64,000 nt of DNA from Nymphaea colorata. Its lineage: Eukaryota; Streptophyta; Magnoliopsida; Nymphaeales; Nymphaeaceae. Below, piece by piece: positions 1 to 11,042 of the stretch. The notes under the pieces were generated by a model, which worked only from the letters and a program-made list of their open reading frames with translations, made no database searches and was not told the DNA's origin. The DNA lies in assembly GCF_008831285.2 (NCBI RefSeq), contig NC_045140.1, forward strand, positions 10,970,505-11,034,504, read 5' to 3'. Positions within the stretch are counted from its first letter, which is position 1; each line of letters begins with the position of its first letter. The position numbers and the translations under genes were made by a program.

Positions 1-561
1 TTCTCGCGTGCAGGCCTCCATCACAAGGATCTGAACCTGACTTGGAAAGGGGCTTCATACACAGCACGTTTTTAGAATTGCTTCAACGGCCTCTTCCTCA
101 TCCTCCGGTGCATGGAGAGAGGCTCCCCACTCTACCGCTTCTTCATCTTCTTCATGTACCTCTTCCTTTGGTATTTCTTACTCTTGTTGAACTTCTTCCT
201 CTCCCTCCTGTACTTCGACTACCTCTCTCCCAAAGAAGGCACAATCTATCTCTTCTTCCCTTATTCTTTTCAATGATGGATTGCTTAAAGTGACAAGTAT
301 CTTCTTGATCCATCCGTCCAAATTCTTATCAGGTTTTTCTTCTTTCCTGAAGGCCTCCACTTTGCATCCCTTGTCATGCGCTACTTCCTCCCTTTTCTTC
401 TCATCTTTGTCCCTTCCTCCTCCACTACTATATTCTCATCTACACATTCAATTTTCATTGCCATTTGCACACTATTGTCCATGGCATGTCACCCTAAACA
501 CACTCTTCATGTGATTTCATCCCAGCTATGTTAACCTCCTTATTCTTCCAAATATCATAGG
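1..561. other. gene-free stretch, pyrimidine-rich
   Basis: I see no recognisable gene here. The plus strand is rich in CT tracts, so short open frames on both strands are low complexity (Leu/Pro/Ser-rich, or Glu/Arg-rich on the minus strand). The stretch continues across the 570-1614 insertion into 1623 onward, which shows it was one piece before that insertion. Confidence 0.5.
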
Positions 562-569
562 GTTTGGGC

Positions 570-1614
570 CTATGTCACCGTGGTTCGCCAGATCCACCCA
601 TGTACCGGTACCGGTACGTCGGTACATGGTGGTACGTTTGGATCTGGTTTCGGGTTGAAACCAGATCCAAACCATATCAAAAGAAAAAAAACGAAAACCT
701 AAAACCCCAAATCGCTCGTCTTCTCCATGTCCGCCTTTGAGTTTCTTCATTTGGTCATGAACAACCGGTGGATGGTGACAGACGACCAGTGGATGGTGAC
801 GGGCGACCGGCGGACGGCGACGGCGACGGAGGCGACGAATGGATCGGTGGACGACGACGGAGGTGATGAATCCCTAAGAGTATTCGGTCAATCGGTTAAA
901 ATTCTTGTCTGTTTCCATTTGTTTGATGATGATGATTTTTGTTGTTTTGGGCGTACTGGAAGCCATGAAGCATGGGTTGGTCTGACTCGAGAGAAGCTGA
1001 GTTGTTTTGGGGTTCTTCACTGTTTCGTCTATTTTTCTTGTTGCCTCTTTTGTTAGAAACAAATCAAATTAGTGGTCGGGTTTGAGAGAGTTTTCTTGTG
1101 GCCTTCGTACTGCTCCGTGAGTGCTTCTCCCAACTCCTTATTGGAGTCTCTTGTTCTTTGCTCTAAAGGATGTATATAATACGGCTTGGAAAGTGTGCAG
1201 TGTAATTGTTAAGTAGTTGTCTTGTTCATTTATAATATGAACATTGGGATTTTGTAAATAGAAAACGTTATAGAAGTTGCAGATACATCATATCTGAATT
1301 ACCTTGAGCGAGTCAGTCTTCTAAAACTAAAACGCTACTATCTTAATGTGATGGGTGATTTTTACCTTGAATTGGTTTTTCTTTCTTAAAACAGATATCC
1401 AATGCACTTTCTAGATGATTGTTGTTGTTATATCTCATGTTATTATGCTTTCTTTACTAGATTGTACGTAGAGAAATATGTTTTTTTGCAATTTTTTAAA
1501 TTAAAAAAATAATATTATTACCGTACCGCGTACCAAGATTTGAAAAAATGCCGTATCCGTACCCGTTTTCCCGTACCCGTACCAGCACCCGTACCCGTAC
1601 CTCGGTGACAATAG
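570..1614. mobile_element. non-autonomous hAT-like DNA transposon
   Basis: The element is 1,045 bp. It is flanked by a perfect 8-bp direct repeat, gtttgggc, at 562-569 and 1615-1622, the duplication length typical of hAT transposons. Its ends are short inverted repeats: ctatgtcaccg on the left, and ctattgtcaccg read inward from the right. Just inside both ends lie clusters of GTACC/GGTAC units (about 600-632 and 1520-1603), the kind of subterminal repeat that hAT transposases bind. No transposase gene is visible; a 109-codon frame inside (727-1056) looks fortuitous. It is therefore most likely mobilised in trans. Family assignment is inferred from the duplication length and end structure. Confidence 0.75.
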
Positions 1615-1622
1615 GTTTGGGC

Positions 1623-2269
1623 GACAATGTGAAACATAGAATGAAGATTTGGGGAAGGGAAGTACTTGTTCATTCACTACAATAAATAGATGTAGGAATG
1701 GGTCCCCAAACAGGTTTGGGGACCATTCTTCATCACTATCTAGAATATATATAGTGTCATTGATTCATTGCCACTTCCCCCTCCCATGATTTCTCAGTCT
1801 GCCCTTCCACCTCTATCAATTTCTCCCTCGACTTTCTCCTCTCCCCTCTCCCCCCACTCCTGATCATTAATAATCTACACATCCCCATCTCTCTATCTCT
1901 TGGACTCTCTCAATTTCAGGTTCTCTTTCTCCAATCATTGATCACTCGGTTAATCTTGGTGGTCTCTCACTCACAGCTTGCTGGAGTCGACAATTGCCAT
2001 TTTTCTTAGGTGAAACATAGGTCTTGCCATTGTCTGCTGCTAGAGTAGGGATTGAACAACCTGGAGTATCTTCTCCATCTGGTCTCCTAAAAACATAGAT
2101 CGAGCAATTTCATTTTCCCATCATAATGCTAAAGCAAAATTTTTGGCTAAAACGAGTAAATACTCTCTCTCCCCCCCCCACTCCCCCCCCACCCCCCCTC
2201 TCTCGCCTTCCTTCGTTTGAGCAGTCACCTTCTTTCCAGCCTTGGCAATCGTCATTTGCTTCTATCCAG
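1623..2269. other. gene-free, CT-rich stretch
   Basis: No gene recognised. From about 1765 to 2220 the plus strand is strongly pyrimidine-rich, ending in the C-tract described separately. A short TATA-like string (tatatatag, near 1746) occurs, but no coding region follows that would make it a convincing promoter. Confidence 0.4.
2171..2197 (-). repeat. C-tract, potential G-quadruplex on the minus strand
   Basis: Three runs of seven to nine C residues are separated by A, T or ACT-like spacers. On the minus strand these are long G-runs able to provide four G-blocks, so a G-quadruplex is possible. It sits in a larger CT-rich stretch. Confidence 0.6.
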
Positions 2270-3290
2270 GACAAGATGTGCTTGTGACGTTCCAGGAAGG
2301 GAGGTTGATGCTGTGTTTCCTATGCAACGATGAACTTCAGAAGGAGGTCGACATGCTTTGGGTGCGGTAGGGAGAAGCTTCCTGATGTTTTTTCACCTAT
2401 AGGTATTCTTTTTTTTCATGCGAGAGCATGGGAGCATGATCATCCTTCATCTAGTGGTCGTGAGTTCCTTGTGAGTACTGCTCGGATCGTCATACAATCT
2501 TTGTGGAACCTTTCACAACCTTCTTTTTTCTTGATGACGTTTTGGCGGCTGCTGGTCATGTGGCCTCTCAGCTCAATGCTGAAATGGTGTCCATTGTTGA
2601 TGGTCTTCGAAATCAGGAGTTGGACTGGGGTCCCAATGCAGGCGTCCATTCCTTCAAAGTAGTTCAAACCTCCGTTGTCATGCGTAGTTCTAAATGTTGG
2701 CGATGTGAAGTTTGGTTTGCGACTGCAATGCTTGTTGGTCCAACCATTTGCTTTGTGGATGGCTGTTTCTTCAAGTTTCACGCGTAGCATCCTTCACTTT
2801 CCATTCACTTCTCCATGTAGTTACACCCCTTCTCTTCCTCCAAATACCCAACCTCTTCACTCGTCCTTTGAGCCTCCCAATGTTCTGGATTCTCCTCCTT
2901 TACCTGAACCTGATCCTCACCCTCTTCACTATTCCCTCTCCCCCTCCCTTGATATCCTTCCCTGCCTCCACCTGAAACCATCCCCAGCCATAGGCTCGAC
3001 AACCCTTATCAGCTGTCCAGAGCTCGAGGACCCTTTTTCTTGCCCCATTGATGAGTTTCTCCAGTTGCTTGACGCGGACCTTCCTGTTCCAGAGGTTCAT
3101 GGCCTTGAAGAAGATTTGCTTGCATGATTTGCGTCCATGGCGCTGGGGGTTGGTAAGCCGGTCAAGCAAGGGAAGGCAAGGAGGAGGCAACACACCACTT
3201 GTTCTCCTCTATCTAAATGGTCAACTAGAACCCGCAAGCCCCAGATCATTTTTCAATGTTGAGTATTCACATGGACCATTTCCATAGGTA
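2270..3290 (+). pseudogene. possible LINE ORF1-like remnant
   Basis: This is a weak call. A short Cys-containing motif (CFGCGREK) is encoded near 2353-2376. A second open frame (2675-3127) encodes a Pro/Ser/Leu-rich then acidic tail, followed around 3140-3200 by a Lys/Arg-rich stretch. That order resembles the C-terminal part of plant LINE ORF1 proteins. The reading frame is broken several times and no domain is complete. No target duplication or 3' tail was located. It could also be the decayed coding sequence of an unrelated gene. Confidence 0.25.
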
Positions 3291-3557
3291 GCCTCCTAGA
3301 GGGTCGGGTGGTTCACTATGAGTCATGTATGTTGTAGTGACGCATCCTTTCGTATTTTTCATAAGTCGTATCGGTGATTTAGTATTGTTTTGCATGGGTC
3401 ATGCTACAGATCGGTTTTAAATTTCCCGAGGTTTCCTAGGCTGGTAGGTCATGCAAGTCTGGCCTCCACTTGCATTGTTTTTGGTCTTTTTGTGTTGTGT
3501 ACCTCTCTTGTACTCCACTGTCCAACTCATGGTTGGATTTGCAATGTCCAATGCATA

Positions 3558-3634
<77 letters not shown>
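3558..3634. repeat. compound (CT)n(TA)n microsatellite
   Basis: About 12 CT units run directly into about 26 TA units. Every reading frame across it is repeat-encoded (Ser-Leu, then Tyr-Ile) and should not be treated as coding. Confidence 0.95.
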
Positions 3635-3637
<3 letters not shown>

Positions 3638-4311
3638 CTCTTGAATCCATTTTTCTTTATGAAGCGTTCTAACACAGTGTTTCTAGTTGTTTCATTTGTC
3701 GTGCAGGTGCATGATGCAATTTGTATTCTTAGAGCATTCTTCTGAACTCCCAGCAACAAGTTGAGTGGAGGCCTAATTGAACGATTTGTTAGATTCATTG
3801 TACTCATAAAAAATGAATATAATATTGTCCCATACCTAAGTTTTATGAGAGATATGATGTGAACATCTAGAAACGATGTAATATAAAGCAGCTAATCTCA
3901 TGAATGAAAAAGCAAGATCGCCTTCAGCTGAATCAACTATAATTGAATGACCAGCTTTAACAAAGGTAGTCAAGATGCCCTATCCATGATTCTTACACAG
4001 CCACATGCCCAACATTTCAAGGTAACCTCACGAAGCAAAAAGACGTTTCCCATTTCTATACAATGCAATGAAAGAAAAAATAAAGAAAAAATTGTGAAGA
4101 ATATTAAGTTTTTCCAAGTTTTTCTTTGTTGAAAGTGATTAAAAAGAAAAATAACCATATTTTTTTTTATATGCAAACACTCGGCTGCTTGTACAAGCTC
4201 TAACAAGCATAAAGTAGCTTGTGAAGTTTGTTCTGTTATATAATAGTAAAGTTCTAGTCATATAATTTTGGCACATTTTTTTCCTTCTATTATACCTGCC
4301 ATGTTGTCAAG
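3635..4311. other. gene-free stretch
   Basis: AT-rich sequence with several A/T homopolymer runs (for example 4075-4170). I see no domain, RNA gene or transposon end. Confidence 0.4.
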
Positions 4312-4723
4312 GCAGAAACTTCATACATCTTTCAAGAATATGTGGATGTTGTGTCTAAATGCATTGTATTTGATGATAGTGGCCACCTTGCGGCTTTTCA
4401 AAGGTCTAAATTTCTGCCCCTCTTAAAGCGTGAAACCAATATTTTGAGTTTTTGCCAATTTTCCATGTAATTTTGGTTGATTACAAATTTCAAAAAACAA
4501 AAAACTTGGGGACTTGGAAGTTATTTGTTTGTTTAAACTGATTTTGGATTATTAGGCTGGATTATTAGGTTTTCTTCTAAGGACCTTGAAGCACAAATAA
4601 TTCTGCACATAGGAAATTATCCATGTTCTGAGCAAGAATGAACATGCACTCGACATGGCTGCACCCCTTCCTAACCAACTGGGAAGAAGTTATGCAGTTG
4701 TGGATAACTTTTCTTCCTTGTGA
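4312..4723 (+). other. two coding-like islands, gene unknown
   Basis: Two adjacent open segments look more like protein-coding exons than noise, but I do not recognise them. The first (4312-4470) reads AETSYIFQEYVDVVSKCIVF, continues without a break for 52 codons, and stops. The second (4613-4723) starts directly after a splice-acceptor-like CACATAG and contains HALDMAAPLPNQLGRSYAVV before a stop. Balanced amino-acid composition and splice-like edges suggest exons of a multi-exon gene or its decayed copy. Further islands lie at 6378-6505 and 6745-6942 on the same strand. No start codon or promoter can be assigned. Confidence 0.25.
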
Positions 4724-6377
4724 CATTGTTGATCAATTGAGTACATAAATACTTATTCAGAGCTGCCTATTTGTGATTGCATCATGATTTATTTATTATC
4801 TCTTTTTAAGTCCTGCAAGCTGAGCTGATGCACAAACTTCCCCATATGAATGCAAGAATACCATATATCCATGTGGATATGTACAGGAATCATGATTCTT
4901 TATAACTTAAGTCCTGAAAATATTTGCTTCTTGAGTATGTAATTACACCCATGTTCATGTGGCTTTGTTCAAGAATTTGGGATTCAACAATAGGAAAATA
5001 ATCCTTGAGTAAATAATTGTTGAATTAAGTAAATAAAGATCTCATTGAAGTATATGAAAAGTTAATAATAAATGAAAATGGTATCTTTTGGTTTGTTTAT
5101 TATTGGATTGATATTTTTTTTTCCCAGGTTGTAGGCACATTGTTTACACATCATTAGAAGTGTCTATTTGTTGATACCCAAAGCACCAGAAGAGAATACA
5201 AAAATCACTGTATATAAATGAAGTATTGACTTCTTGATGTCCATTCTGATACTCCTTAGCATCGGTAATTATATCAAAACTTGGACATAGGTTTTGGGAT
5301 GATTTCCAGTCTTATAATGCAAGTGAGTCGTCATAATCATTTCACACAAGCAATGTAACATTTTATGTTTCATATAATGTGAAATTTCTATTGTTTGTTG
5401 TGTTAATTTAAGGCAATTCCTATTCACTAGGCAAACTTTATTGTCTAGTGTCCGTCATTTTCGCCTACTTGTATTGTGCATATAATTCTTTTTAGTTGTA
5501 AATTAGGCAAAATATACATGACGGTGTTCTCAAAGAAGGTCTCAATTTTTGAACAAGAAAAGGTGATGAAACAAAGATTGAAGCTGTGCAGGTCTAAGCT
5601 GAGATTTTTCATCAAGTTTGTTATTTGTCACTTCTAGCAAAACAATGTTGAAGCTCAGAGATATTCTAACTGTACCAAATTCTTTTTTTCTTTTGGTTAT
5701 TAATCAGATGGAGGCATAGTCATCAAAATGGAAAGAGCTTAGGGAGTGATCAAGAAGGCCTTGAGAGATAATAAAGAGACATACGGTTTTACTATCCAAC
5801 ATACAAATTAGCCTTGTCGAAAATTGGAGACCAATAGAGATCAAATAGTTTACCAATTGAGGTAAAATTGTCCAAAGCATTTTCTCTTATGTAAAGTGGT
5901 GTCTTTTGTCAATAATTGTGACAACTTTTGGTTGATGTAATTCAGGTCTATAAAATTGTTCAAGGTCAAAGGTATTCAAAATGTTGAATGAATTGACATA
6001 TTATTGTTGTTCTTCTCAAGGTATTCAAAATGTGATACACTGTGAATAGGAAATGCTACAACATGGTTTTCCCTATTGTAATTACCAGGTTGTGTTGGTA
6101 CTTTTTGTTGCGAGTGTTATAAACACATGCCAGCAATCTTTGTTGGACAGAGAGCATGCAAACAGAGGACAATGACCGTCCCTACTGTGTATATACTCTG
6201 AGGCCTATCTCTAAAAAACAGAAAAAGAAGGCCTCTTTCTTAGCCATAGTACTGCCATTATGGCTTCTCAGTATAGGCACAATGACAATTTTATAGTTTT
6301 ATAATGTATTGACAACTTGGCTTATCAAATACATCTTTTTATAATGTATTGATAACTTGCTTGTTACATTTTTGCAG
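4724..6377. other. AT-rich sequence between coding-like islands
   Basis: No gene recognised. The sequence is AT-rich and would fit introns of the island gene if that gene is real. A further short coding-like stretch starts at an ATG at 5519 (reads VFSKKVSIFEQEKVMKQRLK) and runs into a GT donor-like site near 5591, but it is too short to support alone. A short direct repeat (ttataatgtattga) occurs at about 6299 and 6339. Confidence 0.3.
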
Positions 6378-6505
6378 ATGCCTTGCTTGTTAGAGGAGAA
6401 TGCAGCGTTCCCATCCCAACATATCCACTGTTGGCCATTGAACCTAGAGTAGGCTCAAATCTAATAGACTTGGATACTTTGCACGCCATAACTGGATGCC
6501 AATGA
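6378..6505 (+). other. coding-like island after a splice acceptor, gene unknown
   Basis: A pyrimidine-rich stretch ending TTTTTGCAG precedes an open segment of 42 codons reading LLVRGECSVPIPTYPLLAIE, then continuing hydrophilic to a stop at 6503-6505. The composition and acceptor site are typical of a plant terminal exon. I do not recognise the protein. It may belong with the islands at 4312-4723. Confidence 0.25.
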
Positions 6506-6518
6506 GACCCCTTTCATG

Positions 6519-6543
6519 GTGGGGTGGGGGAGGGGGTGGGGGA
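6519..6543 (+). repeat. G-tract, potential G-quadruplex
   Basis: Four runs of four to five G residues are separated by a single T or A. This is a near-ideal G-quadruplex motif with one-base loops. It lies 14 bases after the stop codon of the coding-like island ending at 6505. Confidence 0.8.
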
Positions 6544-6744
6544 GAACAATCTGGTGAAGCAGCTCGCACTACAACAATTATTGAATATAGGAAGCATTTG
6601 GTGGTTGAATTTTGATATAGAAGTGCTAAAACTAACAGTATTAGGCAATGCCACTTCCTTTTGATTGTGGTGGTGTTGACGTGTTTTGCATTTCAATGAC
6701 AGTAGCACTTTTTTGGAATTGAGTCTTTACTTAGAGATATGTAG

Positions 6745-6942
6745 AGAAAGGAGCTGAAAGACTTAGTGATAAAGCCTGCTGGAGACTTGATTAATCCTTA
6801 TTATGTTTCCCAACAGAAATTCGTTCAAAAGGATTGCACACGTGGTACCAAAAACCAAAAACTAAAAAGGAGCCATCTAAACTTGTTTGACAGAGAGCAG
6901 AGCCATAACATGACTAGTTTGTATTCCTTATTTTCTTCTTAA
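6745..6942 (+). other. coding-like island, gene unknown
   Basis: After a TAG at 6742-6744 there is an uninterrupted 65-codon segment reading RKELKDLVIKPAGDLINPYY at its start, then Lys/Arg-rich and Ser-rich to a stop. The composition is protein-like. No domain is recognised. It may be an exon remnant or part of a transposon. Confidence 0.18.
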
Positions 6943-7639
6943 TTCACATTTGACGCTCTAGGTTAACTGTTCAAATATTAAACATATTCATCTTGATCTG
7001 TATGAAGGCCTCTATGGTTCATGCTCACTAATGTTTGACATCCATATTTTTTCTCCCACATGGAGCTTTTATTCCCGAGAGAGGAATTAAGGGAATAAAT
7101 TTTGCAATGGAGTTCCTTCATGTACACCAAGAGGCTTCTAATCAGCAATATGTGTGATGTCAATATATATCTACTAAAGGTGAAAAGGTGGTTGTTATTG
7201 AAGGTGGTGATACTAGAATTTGCTGCATAGGCGCATCAATTTGGCATGGCTACCTAAGTCTCAAGCACCAGTCAACCAATGGCCACAGGTTTTTTTTTTC
7301 TCATTTTTTGGGATAACCTTTTCAACATGTTATAGGTTAATGTTAGCCGAGTTTGGGTGCATTTTGACTCCAATGGAAGTCTACAAGACTGCATGCCGTT
7401 GGCACTAGGCATACGGTTCTTCATCATCTCTCTCAATCTAGCTCTAGTGTTGTTTTATTTCATTGTAAGCATAATATTTTAACATTTTAATTATGAATTT
7501 TATTTTGGTTTGCAGGTGGGAAGTTGTGAAACAGGAAGGAGTATATTGATTTATTTCTCAATTATGTAAAGGATATATTATCAATTAGTAAATTTCATAG
7601 TTTTTGTTTAACTATTGTGTATGTGTGCATTTGTGTATA

Positions 7640-7965
7640 AATATAGGAACCAGCGGGGTTATTGTTCCTGAAGTAGTAATATATATGGTATTAGGAACAG
7701 ACGAAGGTGATTATTCCTCTACATGTTTTCAAATGCAATTAGCATTTAAACTTTTAGGAACATATATTGATCGCTAATCTTAGTGGATCTTTCATTAGGA
7801 ACGGTCATGACCATTATTAAAAGTAATTAGGAACACCACCTTTAAGAATGCTTCAAGAACTGTCGCCCAGATGTTCCTAACTTCTTTTCGGAATCTCGCC
7901 TATACTTTTTAGGAACGGTTTCTTGCTATTCCTAAAATTATATTTTGTTCTTGTGATTGTGTTGA
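7640..7965. repeat. cluster of short AGGAAC/GTTCCT motifs
   Basis: At least six copies of AGGAAC (often TTAGGAACNG) and several of the complement GTTCCT or ATTCCT lie within about 320 bp, in both orientations. Such spaced short motifs are common in the subterminal regions of plant DNA transposons. A CACTACAACAA string at about 6571 and an inverted-looking TTGTTCTTGTGATTGTG near 7945 could be ends of one CACTA-like element, but the match is imperfect and no 3-bp target duplication was confirmed. Confidence 0.3.
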
Positions 7966-8362
7966 TAAACTTTGAGAGAGCTCGATGGCGGTAATCGAAC
8001 ACATCTTCAGTGCTTCGGGAGGTGCCTACAGACTTCTTCGGCATCGTGCATGTGTTTGCTCTCTCTCTAAGCTTAAATAATAACATGCTTGGACGTTGCG
8101 AAACTATACGACTTTTGGGTAGCCCTTTGGGTAGCCCCCCCATTAATGGAGATCAGTTTTGGAATTTTCCTAATGCACGGCATTTGATGTCATTTTACCG
8201 CACATTGAAGATGGTGGGGCAGTTGTGACTTTTAAATTTTAAGCTAATTCGGCGGCTCTTCATCCCGATTCTATTATTGAATCCTTAAGCGTCTTGATAC
8301 CACGTGACAACATCACAGGCCAGTGCCAAGAGCCAGCTTCGTCATTACCCTAAATGTCTAGC

Positions 8363-8420
8363 AATATATATATATATATGTATATATATATATGTATATA
8401 TGTATATATATATATATACA
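8363..8420. repeat. (TA)n microsatellite with interspersed TG
   Basis: Runs of TA repeat interrupted by single TG dinucleotides, about 58 bp. Noncoding. Confidence 0.9.
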
Positions 8421-8429
8421 CAATCTGTC

Positions 8430-10615
8430 TCTTTCTCTTCTCACTTTAATGTTCTGACGAGAATGATGTCTTTAGAACAGCAGGCAAAGGTAGGTAGAAG
8501 GAAGGGGGTTGGGGAAGGTGTTTAATAGAGAACCCTACAACGTATGTGGAACGAAGCTGTCACTTTGTTAAACTTTGTGGTTGGCGTTTGTCCAGCAACA
8601 AGGCATCTTTTGTGCTTGAAAGTTATTGTCAACCCTTTCATCATTATTGTCACACAATGGATCGGGGTACAGACAGGCCTAACTACTGGGTCTCAATTAC
8701 TAAGGATGTCAATAAATTAACCTGAGTTGGATCTAACCAAACTTCTTCCAAAAAAGAAAAAGGATAAGGAGAAAACTGGCTAAAACAATAGATTGAATAT
8801 AGATTTAAAGAAATGACATTCTATTGGATTTAGATTCAGATTTGAATTTAAGTAAATATCTGAAAAGATTTAGAGTTGGAATTAGATCAAATTTAATTTT
8901 AAATAAATATCATATATGTAATATCCATTTATTTTGAAGTCGGTCCTTAACATATATAGTGTAGTTTGGATTCAGTTTAGAAGTCAAATTTGGATTCAGA
9001 TGTGAATTTAAAAATCATTTGGGATTAGATTTACATTGTGAATTCAAATTCATATCTCATTTTAACTTTTCTTCATTCATATTTGAATTTGTATTTGGAT
9101 CCGAACATATGAACATTCTAAAAGTGGACAGGGTTAAAATCACATTTGATTCAAACCCAATCAGTTGACTTCCCTAGTCTGAATTTAAAATGCAAAATGG
9201 ATCATATCCAAGCTAAGAGTTCGGAAACAATTTGAGGAATCTGGTTGTAAAGATTTTTTATTTTTTTTATACATATTGCGTAGGATCATTTCAGTCGGGC
9301 CTCGAATGCATTTTATTTCTTATAAAACAGCAAGTCTTGCATAACCTTTTCTTATCATAGACAAACGACCCTTTTAGCTAAAAACCGAAGGCCTTACACA
9401 TAATGTGACTTGACCTTTCCCTTTTTGCTTGTGACTTGGTTTGACATAGAACCTCGAGGCTATTGACGCCACCCTTGCGGCCTATGCAGGTTCAATTTGT
9501 GAAAAAAGTTCATGCTACATAGAAATTGAACCAACAGCTAGGCTCACATGAGCCACTGGGCCGACCAACTATGCCAAGTTTCAAGGGAGTGAAGGACCTA
9601 TTTGGCCAATATTATAAGAATCGAAATAAACAAGTCTTTTCAAGGAGGAATGAAGAAGTACCGTGCAGCATTCAACTGGTTTTTGACTTCTGAAATCAAA
9701 GGAAAGGATCCATTAATGTTGGTCAACCTAGAACTAACTGGTAAAGACACATTTTTGGAAGCCGGCCATGAGAGTGGTTCCTTTATCAATCCGTGACATG
9801 TCCCGAGGACAGTGAACACGCCACAATAGGATATAATATGCTAACGTGATCATTTTTAACATTAAGAAAAAACTTGGCACATTGTTGGAGGTTGAGATGA
9901 AATCGCTTTGCAGCCAGGCGAATAAAGAGGGGGAAAGGGGTGCAAAAGTCTATGAAGATCGCACCACCTACAAGAAATGAGCCAGTTGGAACGCAAGGAG
10001 AAATATGAGTTAGCTTATGATTCGGCTTCCGCTACATTTTATGGAACAAGCTCGATCTCAGATGAGCAAACTCTAAACAACCCTTTGTCCATCCTTTTTG
10101 GCATGAATCAGCGGATTCAGTTCACTAGCTTATAAGGAGTGCCTTTTTCACTATCTTCAAATATTAGAAGAGTTTTTTATTTTTAACATGCATATATATA
10201 TATATAGATGCACTTTTTAATGAAACAAATATGAGCACAAACCTTTACCAATTAAATATATGAATCGTTTGATTCACCAAATTAAATCTAGATTAGATTT
10301 CGGGTAAGCCAGAGGTTAATAATCCACCGCATAAAATTAAAGGGTCCCATAACTTTCGGGTCATGGGTTGCATTATTGTCAATGATGGCGATAGTGTATC
10401 CTTTAACTTATATATTGTGCTCCACTACTTAACACAAAGAGATATAGCACCCAAAAAAAAACTAGAGACCTACCTCTTTAGAAATCTCTATCCCAACAAG
10501 TTATGGTATGCTCTTTGAAGCAACACTATAGGTTCAAAATCGAATTTTTAAGAAGTTGTTTCTACTTTACTCTAAGGACAGTGGGACCTGATTTCACCAT
10601 TTATTGTTGGGGACC
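8430..10615. other. gene-free AT-rich intergenic DNA
   Basis: No gene recognised. From about 8800 to 9190 the sequence is a loose repetition of TTTGAATTTA/GGATTTAGATT-like words without a fixed period. The rest is unique-looking AT-rich DNA with only short open frames (for example 64 codons at 9602-9796, no recognisable motif). Confidence 0.45.
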
Positions 10616-10620
10616 CTCCA

Positions 10621-11026
10621 TGTCACGGGCTGACAACTTCGGCCCGTGCGGCGCGGCAAGAACCTTATTGCCGCAAGCCTTCAAACCACCGAACGGGGCG
10701 CAAAAGTAGTTTGAGAAAACAAGTGTATAAAGAATGCTTGTGAATAAAGAAATCTCGCAATGTATTCGCTTGGAAAATTAGTACATCACGAGAAAGATAA
10801 GTAAGGAGAATGATCTCGACTTTACTTATGTAGGATGGCCGAGGCCTTTTACAGGATTCCCATGTCGACCACCCAAAACAAGAAATCCCAATACTTGACA
10901 CTTAGACCGGTGGGAGGGTACTCCCTTACAAGTAAACATGCATAAGCAAATGACTCAACATAAGCAAAGGAAGCACAATGCAAAACAAAGCAAAGGACTG
11001 TACAGACTCCCAGACACAGGGGAACA
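10621..11026 (-). repeat. gypsy left (3') LTR
   Basis: 406 bp, TG...CA ends. It matches the 397-bp LTR at 15728-16124 except for scattered substitutions and an 8-bp length difference near the right end. The purine-rich stretch just inside it (rc of 11027-11037) is the polypurine tract. Confidence 0.92.
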
Positions 11027-11037
11027 GGCTCCCCCCT
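11027..11037 (-). other. gypsy polypurine tract
   Basis: Read on the minus strand this is AAGGGGGGAGCC-like, immediately before the 3' LTR. It would prime plus-strand DNA synthesis during reverse transcription. Confidence 0.8.
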
Positions 11038-11042
11038 TCAAG

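Noticed and set aside
727-1056. 109-codon open frame inside the hAT-like element
   Set aside because: Repetitive Asp/Thr/Met-rich start then Phe/Cys-rich tail, no domain; sits in a non-autonomous element.
3436-3807. Open frames across the CT/TA microsatellite
   Set aside because: Residues are repeat-encoded (Tyr-Ile, Ser-Leu, Arg-Glu) and appear in several frames on both strands.
6571-7965. A complete CACTA element from CACTACAACAA to TTGTGATTGTG
   Set aside because: End match is weak, no 3-bp duplication found, and coding-like text in between does not resemble a transposase.
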